Notes under the pieces: model-generated
What the model was told of the DNA's origin: nothing
Database searches by the model: none
What the model saw: the letters and a program-made list of their open reading frames with translations, nothing else
Translations under genes and position numbers: made by a program
Shown here: positions 34,110 through 43,621 of the stretch, in pieces
How the letters are laid out: every line of letters starts with the position of its first letter
Position numbering within the stretch: the stretch's first letter is position 1
Assembly (NCBI GenBank): GCA_013178255.1
Contig: JABLWY010000001.1
Coordinates: forward strand, 614,503 to 678,502
Length of the DNA stretch: 64,000 nt
Source of the DNA: Coprothermobacteraceae bacterium
Lineage (GTDB): Bacteria; Coprothermobacterota; Coprothermobacteria; Coprothermobacterales; Coprothermobacteraceae
Direction: 5' to 3'

Positions 34110-35887
34110 TGTTGCTAGCTTTGGCAACAGCGGTACTAGCTACTAAACTGTACCCTTGGGGAGCAAGTTTCCTACTGTTGCTTCCAGTGATACTCGAGAG
34201 AAACAGATGGATAGCCGTCCTCGCTGTGGTATCAGTGGCGCTTGCTTACTGCTCAATTTGGCAGAGTTCACGATTGGAAGGACAAACGATTGTCGGTAGT
34301 GTGGTGATAGATGCTGACGGAAAAGGTTACATGGGCCTTATACCTGTTTGTTCAACGAAACGTGGTGTACTTACAGGGTCCTTTGAAGTAAAGTGGAACA
34401 AATACAAGTGCGCAGTGCCTGTAAATGTTAGTGTTACGGGCACTCCCTTAGACGCGTTCCGAAGGTATATGCTATCTAACCTGTCTAAACTCGAATCCTA
34501 CCCATTGGTAGCAGGCTTAGTGCTGGGCGAGAACTTACCGCTTCATCTTCAGGAACAAGCAATCAAAGCAGGTATCTTGCACATATTTGCCATTTCTGGG
34601 TTGCAGACTACTTTTTTGTTGAGCTACCTTTGGGCATTCTCGAGAAACAGGTCTCTTGTGATCGCTAGTGGCCTTGGGCTTCTCTTCATATACGGATTCA
34701 TGCCCTCGGTTATTCGCAGTATCTTGATGTATTTTGTCATGCTTTCCCTGCCTAGGGGTAGGAGCATCACGGTCAATGGAGTAGCCGCTGTTGGACTGGT
34801 GGGGTCTTTGTTTGACCCACTCTTTCTTACTAAGATGTCGTCACTCTTGTCACTAATAGGGGCTGGGGCTGTTGTTTATTGGGGAAACACTCGTTGGTCG
34901 CAGGTAAAGACAGGTTTATCTTTGATTCCAGCAAACTTGCTCTTCTTTCATTCCTTTTCCCTTTTGGGGGTGCCCACGGCTCTAGTGGTGGTTCCAGTAT
35001 TTACGGTACTTTACGGATTTGGATTGGTTTACGCTTTGGTACCCTTAAGAGCCGTGGGGCTGACTGTAGATTTGATTGGCAGTTCATTGCTTTCCATGGT
35101 CAATGTGGTGGAGAGGTTACCATCATGGATCGCTCCGAACTTCTCTAGTACGGAGATAGCTATCCTACTGCTCGGAATAGGCCTAGCTATAGTTTTGAAG
35201 AGCAGATTGTTGGCTGTTGGGGCCTTGATTCTCATGCTTGCCTTGCCACCAAAGGATCAGATCGTTTTCGTAGATGTGGGGCAGGGATCTGCTACTCTGG
35301 TGCAGCATGGTTCATCGGGAGTGTTGGTAGACACATCCAACAGTGCTGCAGTGCTAAGGGCCGTGAGGTGGTATGGCGTGCGGCATCTAGCTGTAATCAT
35401 CAGCCATGACGACCGCGATCATAATGGCATGCTGGGGCAAGTACGGAGGTCCTTTCAGCCCACACTGTTGGAACCGTTTAAGGGAGACAATGTATGTTTC
35501 GGAGGAGTCCAGCTAGCCGTGATGTGGCCTCCACCTGAGTTTCGCGGGACCGACAATGAACGGAGTCGCGTTGTGTACACCCCTAGGTTCAACGGCCTGA
35601 TCACAAGTGACATTCCGAGTGAATACTTGCCTGATGGTGATTACAACTTCTTAACAGTTCCCCATCATGGTGCTGCCATGAGTCAGCTCAACTTGAACGC
35701 TAGCGTGGCGGTCATATCCGTAGGGCGGAACTCGTACGGCCATCCGCGTCTGGAAACTATAGAACTGCTTGAGCGCCGCCACATTAGGGTACTGAGGACC
35801 GACCAATGCGGAGACATAGTCCTAGATGATTTGGGTATAAAATGCACTCGTGGATTGGAAAGAAGTAGTCTTGGATTTCGTTTCTGA
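34109..35887 (+). CDS. comEC: ComEC-like DNA channel protein
   Basis: A 592-residue membrane protein with a short N-terminal DUF4131-like part, the Competence domain containing HIFAISGLQ (usually HLLAISGLH) and about ten membrane segments. A C-terminal metallo-beta-lactamase domain carries IISHDDRDHNGM and VPHHGA. It should carry single-stranded DNA into the cell. It is shorter than Bacillus ComEC (about 776). The last 38 bp overlap a small membrane ORF. Confidence 0.9.
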   Translation: MLLALATAVLATKLYPWGASFLLLLPVILERNRWIAVLAVVSVALAYCSIWQSSRLEGQTIVGSVVIDADGKGYMGLIPVCSTKRGVLTGSFEVKWNKYKCAVPVNVSVTGTPLDAFRRYMLSNLSKLESYPLVAGLVLGENLPLHLQEQAIKAGILHIFAISGLQTTFLLSYLWAFSRNRSLVIASGLGLLFIYGFMPSVIRSILMYFVMLSLPRGRSITVNGVAAVGLVGSLFDPLFLTKMSSLLSLIGAGAVVYWGNTRWSQVKTGLSLIPANLLFFHSFSLLGVPTALVVVPVFTVLYGFGLVYALVPLRAVGLTVDLIGSSLLSMVNVVERLPSWIAPNFSSTEIAILLLGIGLAIVLKSRLLAVGALILMLALPPKDQIVFVDVGQGSATLVQHGSSGVLVDTSNSAAVLRAVRWYGVRHLAVIISHDDRDHNGMLGQVRRSFQPTLLEPFKGDNVCFGGVQLAVMWPPPEFRGTDNERSRVVYTPRFNGLITSDIPSEYLPDGDYNFLTVPHHGAAMSQLNLNASVAVISVGRNSYGHPRLETIELLERRHIRVLRTDQCGDIVLDDLGIKCTRGLERSSLGFRF

Positions 35888-35999
35888 GCACCCCGTGTTG
35901 GGGGCGTTGTTGGTGGTGCTCCTGGTGTCAGGAATCGTTATTAGTTCTGCTTGGAATCTGTATTTGTTGTATAATAAAATACGTGAAAAGAAGCGTTAG
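35850..35999 (+). CDS. Possible small single-span membrane protein
   Basis: A 49-codon frame from GTG 35850 to TAG 35997-35999, overlapping the comEC end (38 bp) and the LCP gene start (17 bp). It encodes a short acidic N-terminus (DWKEVVLDFVSEHP), a 20-residue hydrophobic stretch (LGALLVVLLVSGIVISS) and a basic end (NKIREKKR), the layout of a membrane miniprotein with the positive end inside. TTG 35880, with GGAAAG 8 nt upstream, is an alternative start. It fills the only gap between two genes, which supports it, but no homologue is recognised. Confidence 0.5.
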   Translation: MDWKEVVLDFVSEHPVLGALLVVLLVSGIVISSAWNLYLLYNKIREKKR

Positions 36000-37221
36000 G
36001 AAAGCTCTTATTGCAGTTCTTCTTGTCGGGGTATTTTGTTTATCTTTCTTTGTGGGTGTATATGGATGGAAGGTGCTTTCCAGTAAAGGCGTACTGCCCT
36101 CCGAGATAGCCCCCTGGTCTTCCACTGGTGCTCTCTCCGATATCTCCGGTGTCGAAGGTGAACAAGTATGGCTAATAGCAGGTCTGGATACAGTTGGGCC
36201 CATGAATGGGGGAGGCAGTATTGGCCACAACGATACACTTATGCTGGCTTTCGTCAGGAGTGGGACGGTCAACCTGCTGTACATACCTAGGGATTCGCTG
36301 GTGAAGATACCCGGCCACGGGATCACAAAAGTTGGTCATACCTTCCTTTACGGTGGAGTCCCCACGTTGTTGGAGACTATAAAGGAGAATTTTGGTGTGA
36401 CCGTTGACCACTACATAGTCCTGAACTTTACTACTGTGCAGAAGTTTGTGGATCTTATAGGTGGTCTTGAAGTCGAAGTTCCACAGAAATACTGTTACAT
36501 CGGAATCGGTGTTCCAAGATACACGTGCATACAACCTGGAAAACAGGTACTCAACGGCACGGAGTTCTTGGTGTATTGGCGAATCCGCAATTTCGGTAGG
36601 GTTCATATTTCAGACTTGGAGCGCATACAACGGCAGATGGGTATTATCACAGGTACGAACTTGAAGGATCAAGTTTTAGCAAAGCTATCCCCGAGCTTCT
36701 TGGTTAAGGCTGTCAATGTTTGGAGCGACTATGTATTGTCAGACATGAGCCTACTACAGGTGGTCACCAGTGTTAACAAGTGGCGTCATAAACCTATAGA
36801 AGCTGACATGCTGCCTGGAACAGCTGCTAGTGGTTGGTATGCATTTGACCTCAGACAATCAGTGTCAGTTTATATTTGGGATAGTCAGTGGTTACGCAAC
36901 TGGTACATTGCCAAATTGGGTGAAGCTGGGGCTAAGTTGGCAGAGCAGGTAAATCCACCGAAGCTGATCAACTATGCTCCACCGTCCACGTCGAAACAGA
37001 GTGATACAGAGACGACGGTCAACAGTCCGTCTACGCCTAGTGCTATTGGGACGGCGAGCGTACCGGGAGAGGCACAAGTGAGCGTTGATATTCCATTGTC
37101 AGCGACTGAATCAGTTTCTGCATCAGAGGGTGCAGAAAACAACAATGAAGAGCATGGCCCGATACAGACTGCCACGCTATTCGATGAGTCTATCGAGAGC
37201 GCAACGACACAGGAACCATGA
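35983..37221 (+). CDS. LytR-CpsA-Psr (LCP) family cell-wall glycopolymer ligase
   Basis: A 412-residue protein with an N-terminal signal anchor (residues 8-28) and an LCP domain (about 60-240): GHNDTLMLAFV, LLYIPRDSLVKIPGHGITKVGH and DLERIQRQ, carrying the Asp and Arg that bind the polyprenyl pyrophosphate. A low-complexity Ser/Thr/Glu tail follows (320-412). LCP enzymes attach teichoic-acid-like polymers to peptidoglycan. The GTG start has no ribosome site. A TATAAT ends 7 nt before it, so it could be leaderless, but it also overlaps the small ORF by 17 nt, so coupling is the alternative. Confidence 0.88.
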   Translation: MKRSVRKALIAVLLVGVFCLSFFVGVYGWKVLSSKGVLPSEIAPWSSTGALSDISGVEGEQVWLIAGLDTVGPMNGGGSIGHNDTLMLAFVRSGTVNLLYIPRDSLVKIPGHGITKVGHTFLYGGVPTLLETIKENFGVTVDHYIVLNFTTVQKFVDLIGGLEVEVPQKYCYIGIGVPRYTCIQPGKQVLNGTEFLVYWRIRNFGRVHISDLERIQRQMGIITGTNLKDQVLAKLSPSFLVKAVNVWSDYVLSDMSLLQVVTSVNKWRHKPIEADMLPGTAASGWYAFDLRQSVSVYIWDSQWLRNWYIAKLGEAGAKLAEQVNPPKLINYAPPSTSKQSDTETTVNSPSTPSAIGTASVPGEAQVSVDIPLSATESVSASEGAENNNEEHGPIQTATLFDESIESATTQEP

Positions 37222-37625
37222 GGAAGGTTGTTGAAGTTATCCCGAGCGACAGGGTCTTTGAGTTCATAAAGGTTTCGCTCAAATGGCCTACGCTGGATAC
37301 AGCTTTAGGGAATGACTTGTTTCCTGCTGCGCTTCGTGGGAACACAGTCGTCATGGATTATCTGACGCCCATCGGTAGGATGAGAGTCTTATATAGCAAG
37401 CACGATGTCTTGGCCGAGATAAGAAAGTACCTACCTTTTGTGGAGGATGTAAGACTGGGCAAAAGGAGACGCATGCCGGAAACGGTAAACGCCGGCAATG
37501 AAAAACCTTTGTGCCCCATGGACGTACCCGTTAACGTGGAGGGTATAAGTGACCCCGAATTAAGACAAAAATTCGTGCGGTACGTAAGAATCAGGAGGGC
37601 ATGGCAGGAATGGAGAAACAGTTGA
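37218..37625 (+). CDS. DUF721/DciA-like protein
   Basis: A 135-residue basic protein. The stretch SLKWPTLDTALGNDLFPAAL, then GNTVVMDYLTPIGRMRVLYSKHDVLAEI, resembles the KH-like DUF721 domain of DciA, a DnaB-helicase loader. The C-terminal ISDPELRQKFVRYVRIRRAW resembles the end of such proteins. Its place just before gyrB is the classic location for DUF721. The similarity is weak, so this is a family-level call. It overlaps the LCP gene (4 nt) and gyrB (25 nt). Confidence 0.65.
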   Translation: MRKVVEVIPSDRVFEFIKVSLKWPTLDTALGNDLFPAALRGNTVVMDYLTPIGRMRVLYSKHDVLAEIRKYLPFVEDVRLGKRRRMPETVNAGNEKPLCPMDVPVNVEGISDPELRQKFVRYVRIRRAWQEWRNS

Positions 37626-39514
37626 GACAGTCGAATTACGGGGCTGAAGAAATCAAAGTCCTCGAAGATTTGGAGGGCGTAAGGAAGCGCCCTGCTATGT
37701 ACATAGGGAGCACCGATAGAGGTGGCCTGCACCATTTGGTTTGGGAGATCGTCGACAATGCGATCGACGAGGCCATGGCCGGTTATTGCGACTACATTAG
37801 GGTTGTATTGCATGAGGATGGATCCGTGTCCGTGGAGGACAATGGCCGCGGTATACCTGTGGAAGAGCATCCCAAAGTGCACAGGCCCACCTTGGAGGTC
37901 GTATTGACTAAGCTTCACGCCGGTGGAAAGTTTGGGGGACGTGCCTACAAGGTTAGCGGCGGTTTGCATGGCGTGGGACTCTCAGTGGTCAACGCGCTAT
38001 CTGAGTGGCTCGAAGTAACGGTTAAGCGCGATGGCAAGGTCTATCAACAGCGATATGAGCGTGGTAAACCAGTGTCGGAGGTTACTCCCATCGGCGATGC
38101 AGAAGGAACAGGAACAACAGTCCGCTTTAGGCCTGACAAGCTGATTTTCTCCGACATCAGGTTTGATTACGAGACTATAAGAGAGAGGCTCAAGGAGCTA
38201 GCGTATTTGAATAGTGGTGTGACCATTGAGTTACTCAAGGAAGGAGAATTGCCTGAGGTTTTTCGCTTTGAATCAGGGCTTGCTGGGCTTCTCGAGGAAT
38301 TGGTCGACGGCGACACTAAAGTCACAGAAATCCTCAGATTTGAAGGCGAACAAAACGATGTTCACGTACTAGTTGCCTTTTCGTTTGTAGACGATTTCGA
38401 CGAGGAGATCATATCCTTTGTAAACTCAGTAAGGACGCCAGATGGTGGTACCCACGTACAAGGATTCAGATCTGCTATTAGTAAAGCCTTGGCGGAAGTT
38501 GGCAAGCGAAAGGCCATGCTTAAGGATAATAACCTGACGGGTGACGATTTCAGGCAAGGATTGAGGGCTGTGGTCTCAGTGAAGGTACCCGACCCCGAGT
38601 TTGAGGGGCAAACCAAGGGCAAGCTCGGTTCGAAGCACGTGCGTGGCATAGTTGAAGACATTGTTTTCAAGTCGTTTGAGAGTTACTTGGAGACCCAGAA
38701 CGATGTAACACGGCTGCTCGTACAGCGCGCTATCACTTCTTCGGAGATGCGTGAGGCTTTCAAGAGAACCAAAGAGCTGATGAAAAACAAGCTGAGGGTT
38801 GAAGCTGCAGTACTTCCAGGCAAACTTGCTGACTGCTCTACCAAGGACATAGATAAGCGTGAACTTCTCATCGTGGAAGGCGAAAGCGCCGGCGGTTCAG
38901 CTAAGCAGGGCCGCGACAGGTCTATACAAGCTGTGTTACCTTTGCGAGGAAAGATCCTGAACGTGGAAAAAGCCAATTGGAAAAAGGTACTCGATAACCA
39001 AGAGATACAAGCGTTAGCAGCAGCTATAGGAACTGGAGTCGGTGAGAACTTTGACCTATCCCGTTTGAGATACGGGAAGATCATTATAATGACTGACGCT
39101 GACGTCGACGGGGCACACATCCGCACATTGTTGCTCACATTCTTCTTCAGAATGATGAGGCCTCTCATAGAAGAGGGTCACGTGTACATTGCTCAGCCTC
39201 CGCTTTACAAGATAGAGAAGAAAAGAGGCAAAGATTTGCTGTACCTGTATTCGGACGACGAGTTGCAGCAGTACTTGAAACTCAACGGTGAGGAAGGCCT
39301 TACGATTCAACGGTACAAAGGTCTTGGTGAAATGAATGCTGAGCAACTGTGGGAAACCACACTTAATCCAGAAACGAGGAATCTGTATAGGGTAACGGTA
39401 GAAGATGCAAAGAGGGCTGATGAGCTCTTCAGCATTCTAATGGGAGAGAAAGTAGAGCCCAGGAAAGACTTCATATTCACTAACGCAAAAGCCGTAAAGA
39501 ACTTAGATGTGTGA
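37601..39514 (+). CDS. gyrB: DNA gyrase (type IIA topoisomerase) subunit B
   Basis: A 637-residue ATPase subunit. Features: VRKRPAMYIGSTDRGGLHHLVWEIVDNAIDEA, the GHKL boxes (DNGRGIP, GGLHGVGLSVVNAL), EGQTKGKLGS (QTK loop), EGESAGGSAKQGRDR of the TOPRIM domain and MTDADVDGAHIRTLLLTFFF. ATG 37601 is 3-4 nt from CAGGAGG; ATG 37610 is an alternative. Followed by the A subunit in one operon. Confidence 0.95.
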   Translation: MAGMEKQLRQSNYGAEEIKVLEDLEGVRKRPAMYIGSTDRGGLHHLVWEIVDNAIDEAMAGYCDYIRVVLHEDGSVSVEDNGRGIPVEEHPKVHRPTLEVVLTKLHAGGKFGGRAYKVSGGLHGVGLSVVNALSEWLEVTVKRDGKVYQQRYERGKPVSEVTPIGDAEGTGTTVRFRPDKLIFSDIRFDYETIRERLKELAYLNSGVTIELLKEGELPEVFRFESGLAGLLEELVDGDTKVTEILRFEGEQNDVHVLVAFSFVDDFDEEIISFVNSVRTPDGGTHVQGFRSAISKALAEVGKRKAMLKDNNLTGDDFRQGLRAVVSVKVPDPEFEGQTKGKLGSKHVRGIVEDIVFKSFESYLETQNDVTRLLVQRAITSSEMREAFKRTKELMKNKLRVEAAVLPGKLADCSTKDIDKRELLIVEGESAGGSAKQGRDRSIQAVLPLRGKILNVEKANWKKVLDNQEIQALAAAIGTGVGENFDLSRLRYGKIIIMTDADVDGAHIRTLLLTFFFRMMRPLIEEGHVYIAQPPLYKIEKKRGKDLLYLYSDDELQQYLKLNGEEGLTIQRYKGLGEMNAEQLWETTLNPETRNLYRVTVEDAKRADELFSILMGEKVEPRKDFIFTNAKAVKNLDV

Positions 39515-39524
39515 GGTGTGAGCG

Positions 39525-41792
39525 ATGGCAGGGATCTACGACAGGCATATAGAAGACGAACTTAAGCAGTCCTACATAGACTACGCCATGAGCGTAATCG
39601 TGGGTCGAGCGCTGCCCGATGTCAGGGACGGCCTGAAGCCTGTGCAGCGGCGCATCGTCTACTCCATGTACGAGAGCGGTAATACGTACGACAAACCCTA
39701 CAAGAAGTCCGCTCGCGTAGTGGGTGACGTTCTTGGTAAGTACCACCCTCACGGAGATGCATCTGTTTACGACGCGTTGGTGCGCATGGCACAGGATTTT
39801 GTGATGCGTTACCCGCTGGTGGACGGTCACGGGAACTTTGGTTCCATGGACGGCGATCCACCCGCAGCCATGCGATACACAGAGGTAAGATTGACCAGGT
39901 TAGCTGATTATCTAACCGACGACCTCGACAAGGAGACTGTCAACTGGACCCCAAACTTCGATGGGTCATTGGAAGAACCTGAAGTTTTGCCTGCTGTTTT
40001 CCCGCAGTTGCTAGTCAACGGCGCGAGTGGCATAGCCGTAGGTGTTTCCACGAGCATTCCGCCGCACAACATTGGTGAAGTTATAGACGCTACGCTATGT
40101 TTGTTGCGGGACCCTGGGGTTAGCGTTAGGGAGCTAATGAAGTTTGTGAAAGGACCTGATTTCCCCACAGGAGGCGAGATTGTCAATGACCGCGAGCTGC
40201 CTGAGATTTACGAGCGCGGCAAAGGTACCATAAAGATTAGGGGGCGCGCATACTTCGAAGAGGGCAGAGCGCACAAAGGTGAGCTAATCATATACGAGAT
40301 ACCCTATATGGTCAATAAGGCTGAACTTGTAACCGAAATAGCAGAGTTAGTTCGCCTCAAGAAGCTTTCAGGTGTCGATGAGGTCAGAGATGAAAGCAAC
40401 AGGCACGGTGTCCGTATCGTTTTGGAGCTCAAGAAGGGTGCCAGTCCCGGACACATTCTGTCACAGCTTTATGACCAGACTTCACTGGAAGTTACGTATG
40501 GTATAAACATGGTGGCGCTCAAGGACGGCATGCCTGTTCAGCTTGGTCTGAAGGACGCATTGCAGTCTTTCATCGAGTTTCGCAAAGAAGTTGTTACGAG
40601 GCGGACTCGTTACCTCTTAGACAAAGCTCTGCATAGGCAAGAAGTACTACAGGGCATTGCCAAAGCTCTAGACTACATTGACCTAGTTATCGAGATCATT
40701 AGAGGATCTGAGACGACCGATGAGGCGCTGGCGAAGTTGATGCAGCAGGTAGGACTTACTCAGATACAAGCCGAGGCAGTGCTCGAGACTCGCTTGAAGT
40801 CGCTGGTGCACATGGAGAAGAGCAAGATCTTTGATGAGCTCGACAAATTGGGGCAGCAGATAGCGGAGTACCATGAGATACTTTCTAGCGAAGCCAAGCT
40901 GCTCGACGTCATATCTGCAGAACTGCAAAAGGTAAAGCAGGCATTTGCCGATGACGGGAGAACGGCAATCGGAGCAACACGTCCTCAAATGAAGGAAACC
41001 ACCTCTGGAGTTGTCTACATAGAACTGCTAGATTCAGGTGTTGTGCGCAGGTCGAAGTCCGAACCTCAAAGCAGAGATCACATTGCGGTGGACGCTAGCG
41101 ATTTTGTTGTGTTCTTGACCAATTTTGGAAAAGTATTTGCCATATCTGCTTACGAGATACCCGAAAGCCAAAAGGGCACTGCACTCAGTAACATTTTTGC
41201 CTTGGCTAGCGATGAGAAGATAATCGCAATGGCAAGGCCTGATGATGACTTAGTAGCAATTACGGAAAGGGGCAAAGGCAAGAGGTTCAGAATAGACCTT
41301 TCTAAGATCCCTTCTAGAGGAGGCTACTACTTCCTACTCTCACCCGACGACCGCGTGGCAGTGGTGGGTCCATATGCTGAGGAATTGGTGGTTGTGACTG
41401 CTCAGGGGCGTGGCATGAGGATCAATGGCGAAAGCATTCCTGAGCGAGGATTGAAGACAGGTGGAGTCAAAGCTGTCAGAGTAGCCACTGATGACAAGGT
41501 AGTCGGTTTTGTTCCAGCAAGCAGGGAGTACATAATCACCATGACCGAGAACGCTTACATGAAAAAGACCATGATTGCCGATGTTCCTAGACGCGGCCGC
41601 GGTTCTTTGGGAGTGAGGATACACAAGGTTAACGACAAGACAGGCCCGGTCATCGGTATCTCTGCCAGCGAGGAAATACTTTACAGGGCCGGCAGGGAGT
41701 GGCGCAAGATCAGCGCGGAGGAGATTCCAGGCAGCTCTAGGGCTACCATGGGGGTCAAGATTCTGCGCACTACGGTAAACAGGCTATTCTGA
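39525..41792 (+). CDS. gyrA: DNA gyrase subunit A-like (type IIA topoisomerase A subunit, atypical CTD)
   Basis: A 755-residue cleavage subunit. The N-domain has [23 protein letters not shown], the [20 protein letters not shown] helix and [10 protein letters not shown] with the catalytic Tyr, then [14 protein letters not shown] and the coiled coil. The C-terminal beta-pinwheel lacks the canonical GyrA box QRRGG(K/R)G; the nearest matches are PRRGRGSLG and ESQKGTALS. This makes it uncertain whether the enzyme can introduce negative supercoils. Paired with GyrB and preceded by the DUF721 gene, it is most simply the main gyrase. Confidence 0.88.
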   Translation: MAGIYDRHIEDELKQSYIDYAMSVIVGRALPDVRDGLKPVQRRIVYSMYESGNTYDKPYKKSARVVGDVLGKYHPHGDASVYDALVRMAQDFVMRYPLVDGHGNFGSMDGDPPAAMRYTEVRLTRLADYLTDDLDKETVNWTPNFDGSLEEPEVLPAVFPQLLVNGASGIAVGVSTSIPPHNIGEVIDATLCLLRDPGVSVRELMKFVKGPDFPTGGEIVNDRELPEIYERGKGTIKIRGRAYFEEGRAHKGELIIYEIPYMVNKAELVTEIAELVRLKKLSGVDEVRDESNRHGVRIVLELKKGASPGHILSQLYDQTSLEVTYGINMVALKDGMPVQLGLKDALQSFIEFRKEVVTRRTRYLLDKALHRQEVLQGIAKALDYIDLVIEIIRGSETTDEALAKLMQQVGLTQIQAEAVLETRLKSLVHMEKSKIFDELDKLGQQIAEYHEILSSEAKLLDVISAELQKVKQAFADDGRTAIGATRPQMKETTSGVVYIELLDSGVVRRSKSEPQSRDHIAVDASDFVVFLTNFGKVFAISAYEIPESQKGTALSNIFALASDEKIIAMARPDDDLVAITERGKGKRFRIDLSKIPSRGGYYFLLSPDDRVAVVGPYAEELVVVTAQGRGMRINGESIPERGLKTGGVKAVRVATDDKVVGFVPASREYIITMTENAYMKKTMIADVPRRGRGSLGVRIHKVNDKTGPVIGISASEEILYRAGREWRKISAEEIPGSSRATMGVKILRTTVNRLF

Positions 41793-41793
41793 G

Positions 41794-42177
41794 ATGGGAT
41801 ATACGTTTGTCGGACACACAGCTGACTTGGGTGTCGTGATAAATGGAGAAACAGTAGAGGAGCTGATGCAGTCGGCTTTAGATGCGCTACGGGACTGGAG
41901 TTTCTCTCATCTTTCCGAAGAGAGATCGTTGACTTCGTTCGAAATCAGTGGTGAAACAGAAACAGACCTTTGGTTTAGGCTGCTCAACGAGTTGATCTTT
42001 CTCATGGACAAGAACAGCGCACCGCTCAAGCTTAACCTAAGGGAATACCATGTGGGTCGTATCTGCTATCTGAGGTGCGATTTGGAGGTCGCACCAAATA
42101 GTAAACGTTCGCGTGGCATTAAGGCTTTCACTCTACACAAATTCGGGTTCTCCGCGAACTTGGTGTTCGACGTATAG
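41794..42177 (+). CDS. Archease
   Basis: A 127-residue archease. GHTADLGVVINGETVEELMQSAL at the N-terminus, the LLNELIFLMD helix and the late SRGIKAFTLHKFGF match the family, with the metal-binding Asp near position 11 (HTADLG). Archease acts as a chaperone and activator of the RNA ligase RtcB, allowing multiple turnovers. The ATG lies 1 nt after the gyrA stop, and rtcB begins 13 nt downstream. Confidence 0.92.
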   Translation: MGYTFVGHTADLGVVINGETVEELMQSALDALRDWSFSHLSEERSLTSFEISGETETDLWFRLLNELIFLMDKNSAPLKLNLREYHVGRICYLRCDLEVAPNSKRSRGIKAFTLHKFGFSANLVFDV

Positions 42178-42190
42178 GAGGTGATCGCCT

Positions 42191-43621
42191 ATGGTAAAGG
42201 TAGGCGAGTACATCTATGAGATACCGGCAGACGCGCATGCGGGGATGAACGTTCCGGGTCGGATCTATGCCTCAGAGGCTATCTTAAAGAAGGCTCAGGA
42301 GGATAAGGCCCTAGAACAGGTTGTAAACGTGGCCACTTTACCAGGCATACTCAAGTATTCTTTGGCTATGCCTGACATACATTGGGGTTACGGGTTCCCC
42401 ATAGGAGGCGTCGCAGCTTTTGACCTGCAAGAGGGTGTCATAACTCCAGGGGGTATAGGGTTTGACATCAACTGCGGAGTCCGGATGCTCAGAACACCTC
42501 TTACGATCAATGACGTCGTTCCGCACATGGACAAACTTTTAGACGCCCTTTTCAGAGAAGTGCCTAGTGGTGTTGGGTCTGAAGGTTTCATCAAGTTGAG
42601 GGGCCGAGACCTAGACTCCGTGCTCTCAACGGGAGCGCATTGGAGTGTCAAGAACGGCTACGGTTTACCTGAGGATTTAGCACACACCGAATCGAGCGGC
42701 TTCATGAGCGGGGCAAATCCTGACAAAGTCTCACAGAAGGCCAAAGAAAGAGGCTCCGATCAATTGGGCACCCTAGGGTCTGGCAACCACTTTTTGGAGA
42801 TTCAGGTTGTGGATGAGCTGTTTGATGAACAGTCAGCGAAGAAGATGGGCTTATCACTTGGTCAGGTCACTGTAATGTTCCACACAGGATCTAGGGGGCT
42901 TGGGCATCAGGTTGCTACTGATTACATTGAGGTCATGCTACGGGCATCAAAGAAATATGGAATCAAGCTTGTTGATAAGCAGTTGGCAGCAGCTCCCTTC
43001 AACACACCAGAGGGACAGGACTACTGGGCGGCTATGCAAGCTGCAGCTAACTTCGCTTGGGCGAATAGGCAGGTGATAACGCACTACATACGAAAGGCGT
43101 TCGAAACAGTGTTCGGGAAGGCCGTGGCTGAAAACTTAGTTGTTGTTTACGATGTGGCGCATAACATAGCCAAGATTGAGGAGCACATTGTGAATGGAAA
43201 TAAACGCAAGGTATTGGTTCACAGAAAGGGAGCGACTAGGGCGTTCCCTGCGGGTCATCCAGAGGTGCCTGAGTCCTACAGGGACATTGGTCAACCTGTC
43301 ATCATTCCCGGAGACATGGGGAGGACATCGTTTCTGTTGCTTGGGCTAGAGGGGAGCATGGCGGAGAGTTGGGGTTCTACTTGCCATGGGGCGGGCCGCT
43401 TGCTTAGTCGTAAGGAAGCCGTCCGCAGAGGCAATTACGGTAACTTGATGGCTGCCCTTGCTGAGAAAGGTATAAAGGTAAAAAGCGCTGAAAGGGAGAC
43501 TCTGTTGGAAGAGGCACCTGACGCTTACAAAGATGTGGCAGAAGTAGTTCTTGTAGTGGAGAGGGTGGGATTGAGTAAGAGGGTCGCCAAATTGAGGCCT
43601 TTGGGGGTTGTGAAGGGTTGA
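42191..43621 (+). CDS. rtcB: RNA-splicing ligase RtcB
   Basis: A 476-residue RNA 3'-phosphate/2',3'-cyclic phosphate to 5'-OH ligase. It shows MPDIHWGYGFPIGGVAAF, GGIGFDINCGVRML (metal Cys), GSGNHFLEIQ and FHTGSRGLGHQV (metal His residues), and STCHGAGRLLSR, which includes the histidine guanylated during catalysis. AGGAGGTGATCGCCT gives a strong ribosome site. With archease it forms a complete RNA-repair or tRNA-ligation pair. It overlaps tsaE by 4 nt. Confidence 0.95.
   Translation: MVKVGEYIYEIPADAHAGMNVPGRIYASEAILKKAQEDKALEQVVNVATLPGILKYSLAMPDIHWGYGFPIGGVAAFDLQEGVITPGGIGFDINCGVRMLRTPLTINDVVPHMDKLLDALFREVPSGVGSEGFIKLRGRDLDSVLSTGAHWSVKNGYGLPEDLAHTESSGFMSGANPDKVSQKAKERGSDQLGTLGSGNHFLEIQVVDELFDEQSAKKMGLSLGQVTVMFHTGSRGLGHQVATDYIEVMLRASKKYGIKLVDKQLAAAPFNTPEGQDYWAAMQAAANFAWANRQVITHYIRKAFETVFGKAVAENLVVVYDVAHNIAKIEEHIVNGNKRKVLVHRKGATRAFPAGHPEVPESYRDIGQPVIIPGDMGRTSFLLLGLEGSMAESWGSTCHGAGRLLSRKEAVRRGNYGNLMAALAEKGIKVKSAERETLLEEAPDAYKDVAEVVLVVERVGLSKRVAKLRPLGVVKG

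Noticed and set aside
35965-35983. Firm promoter call for the LCP gene (TATAAT, 7 nt to GTG)
   Set aside because: The same bases are codons of the small membrane ORF and there is no -35, so I list it as possible only and do not annotate it separately.
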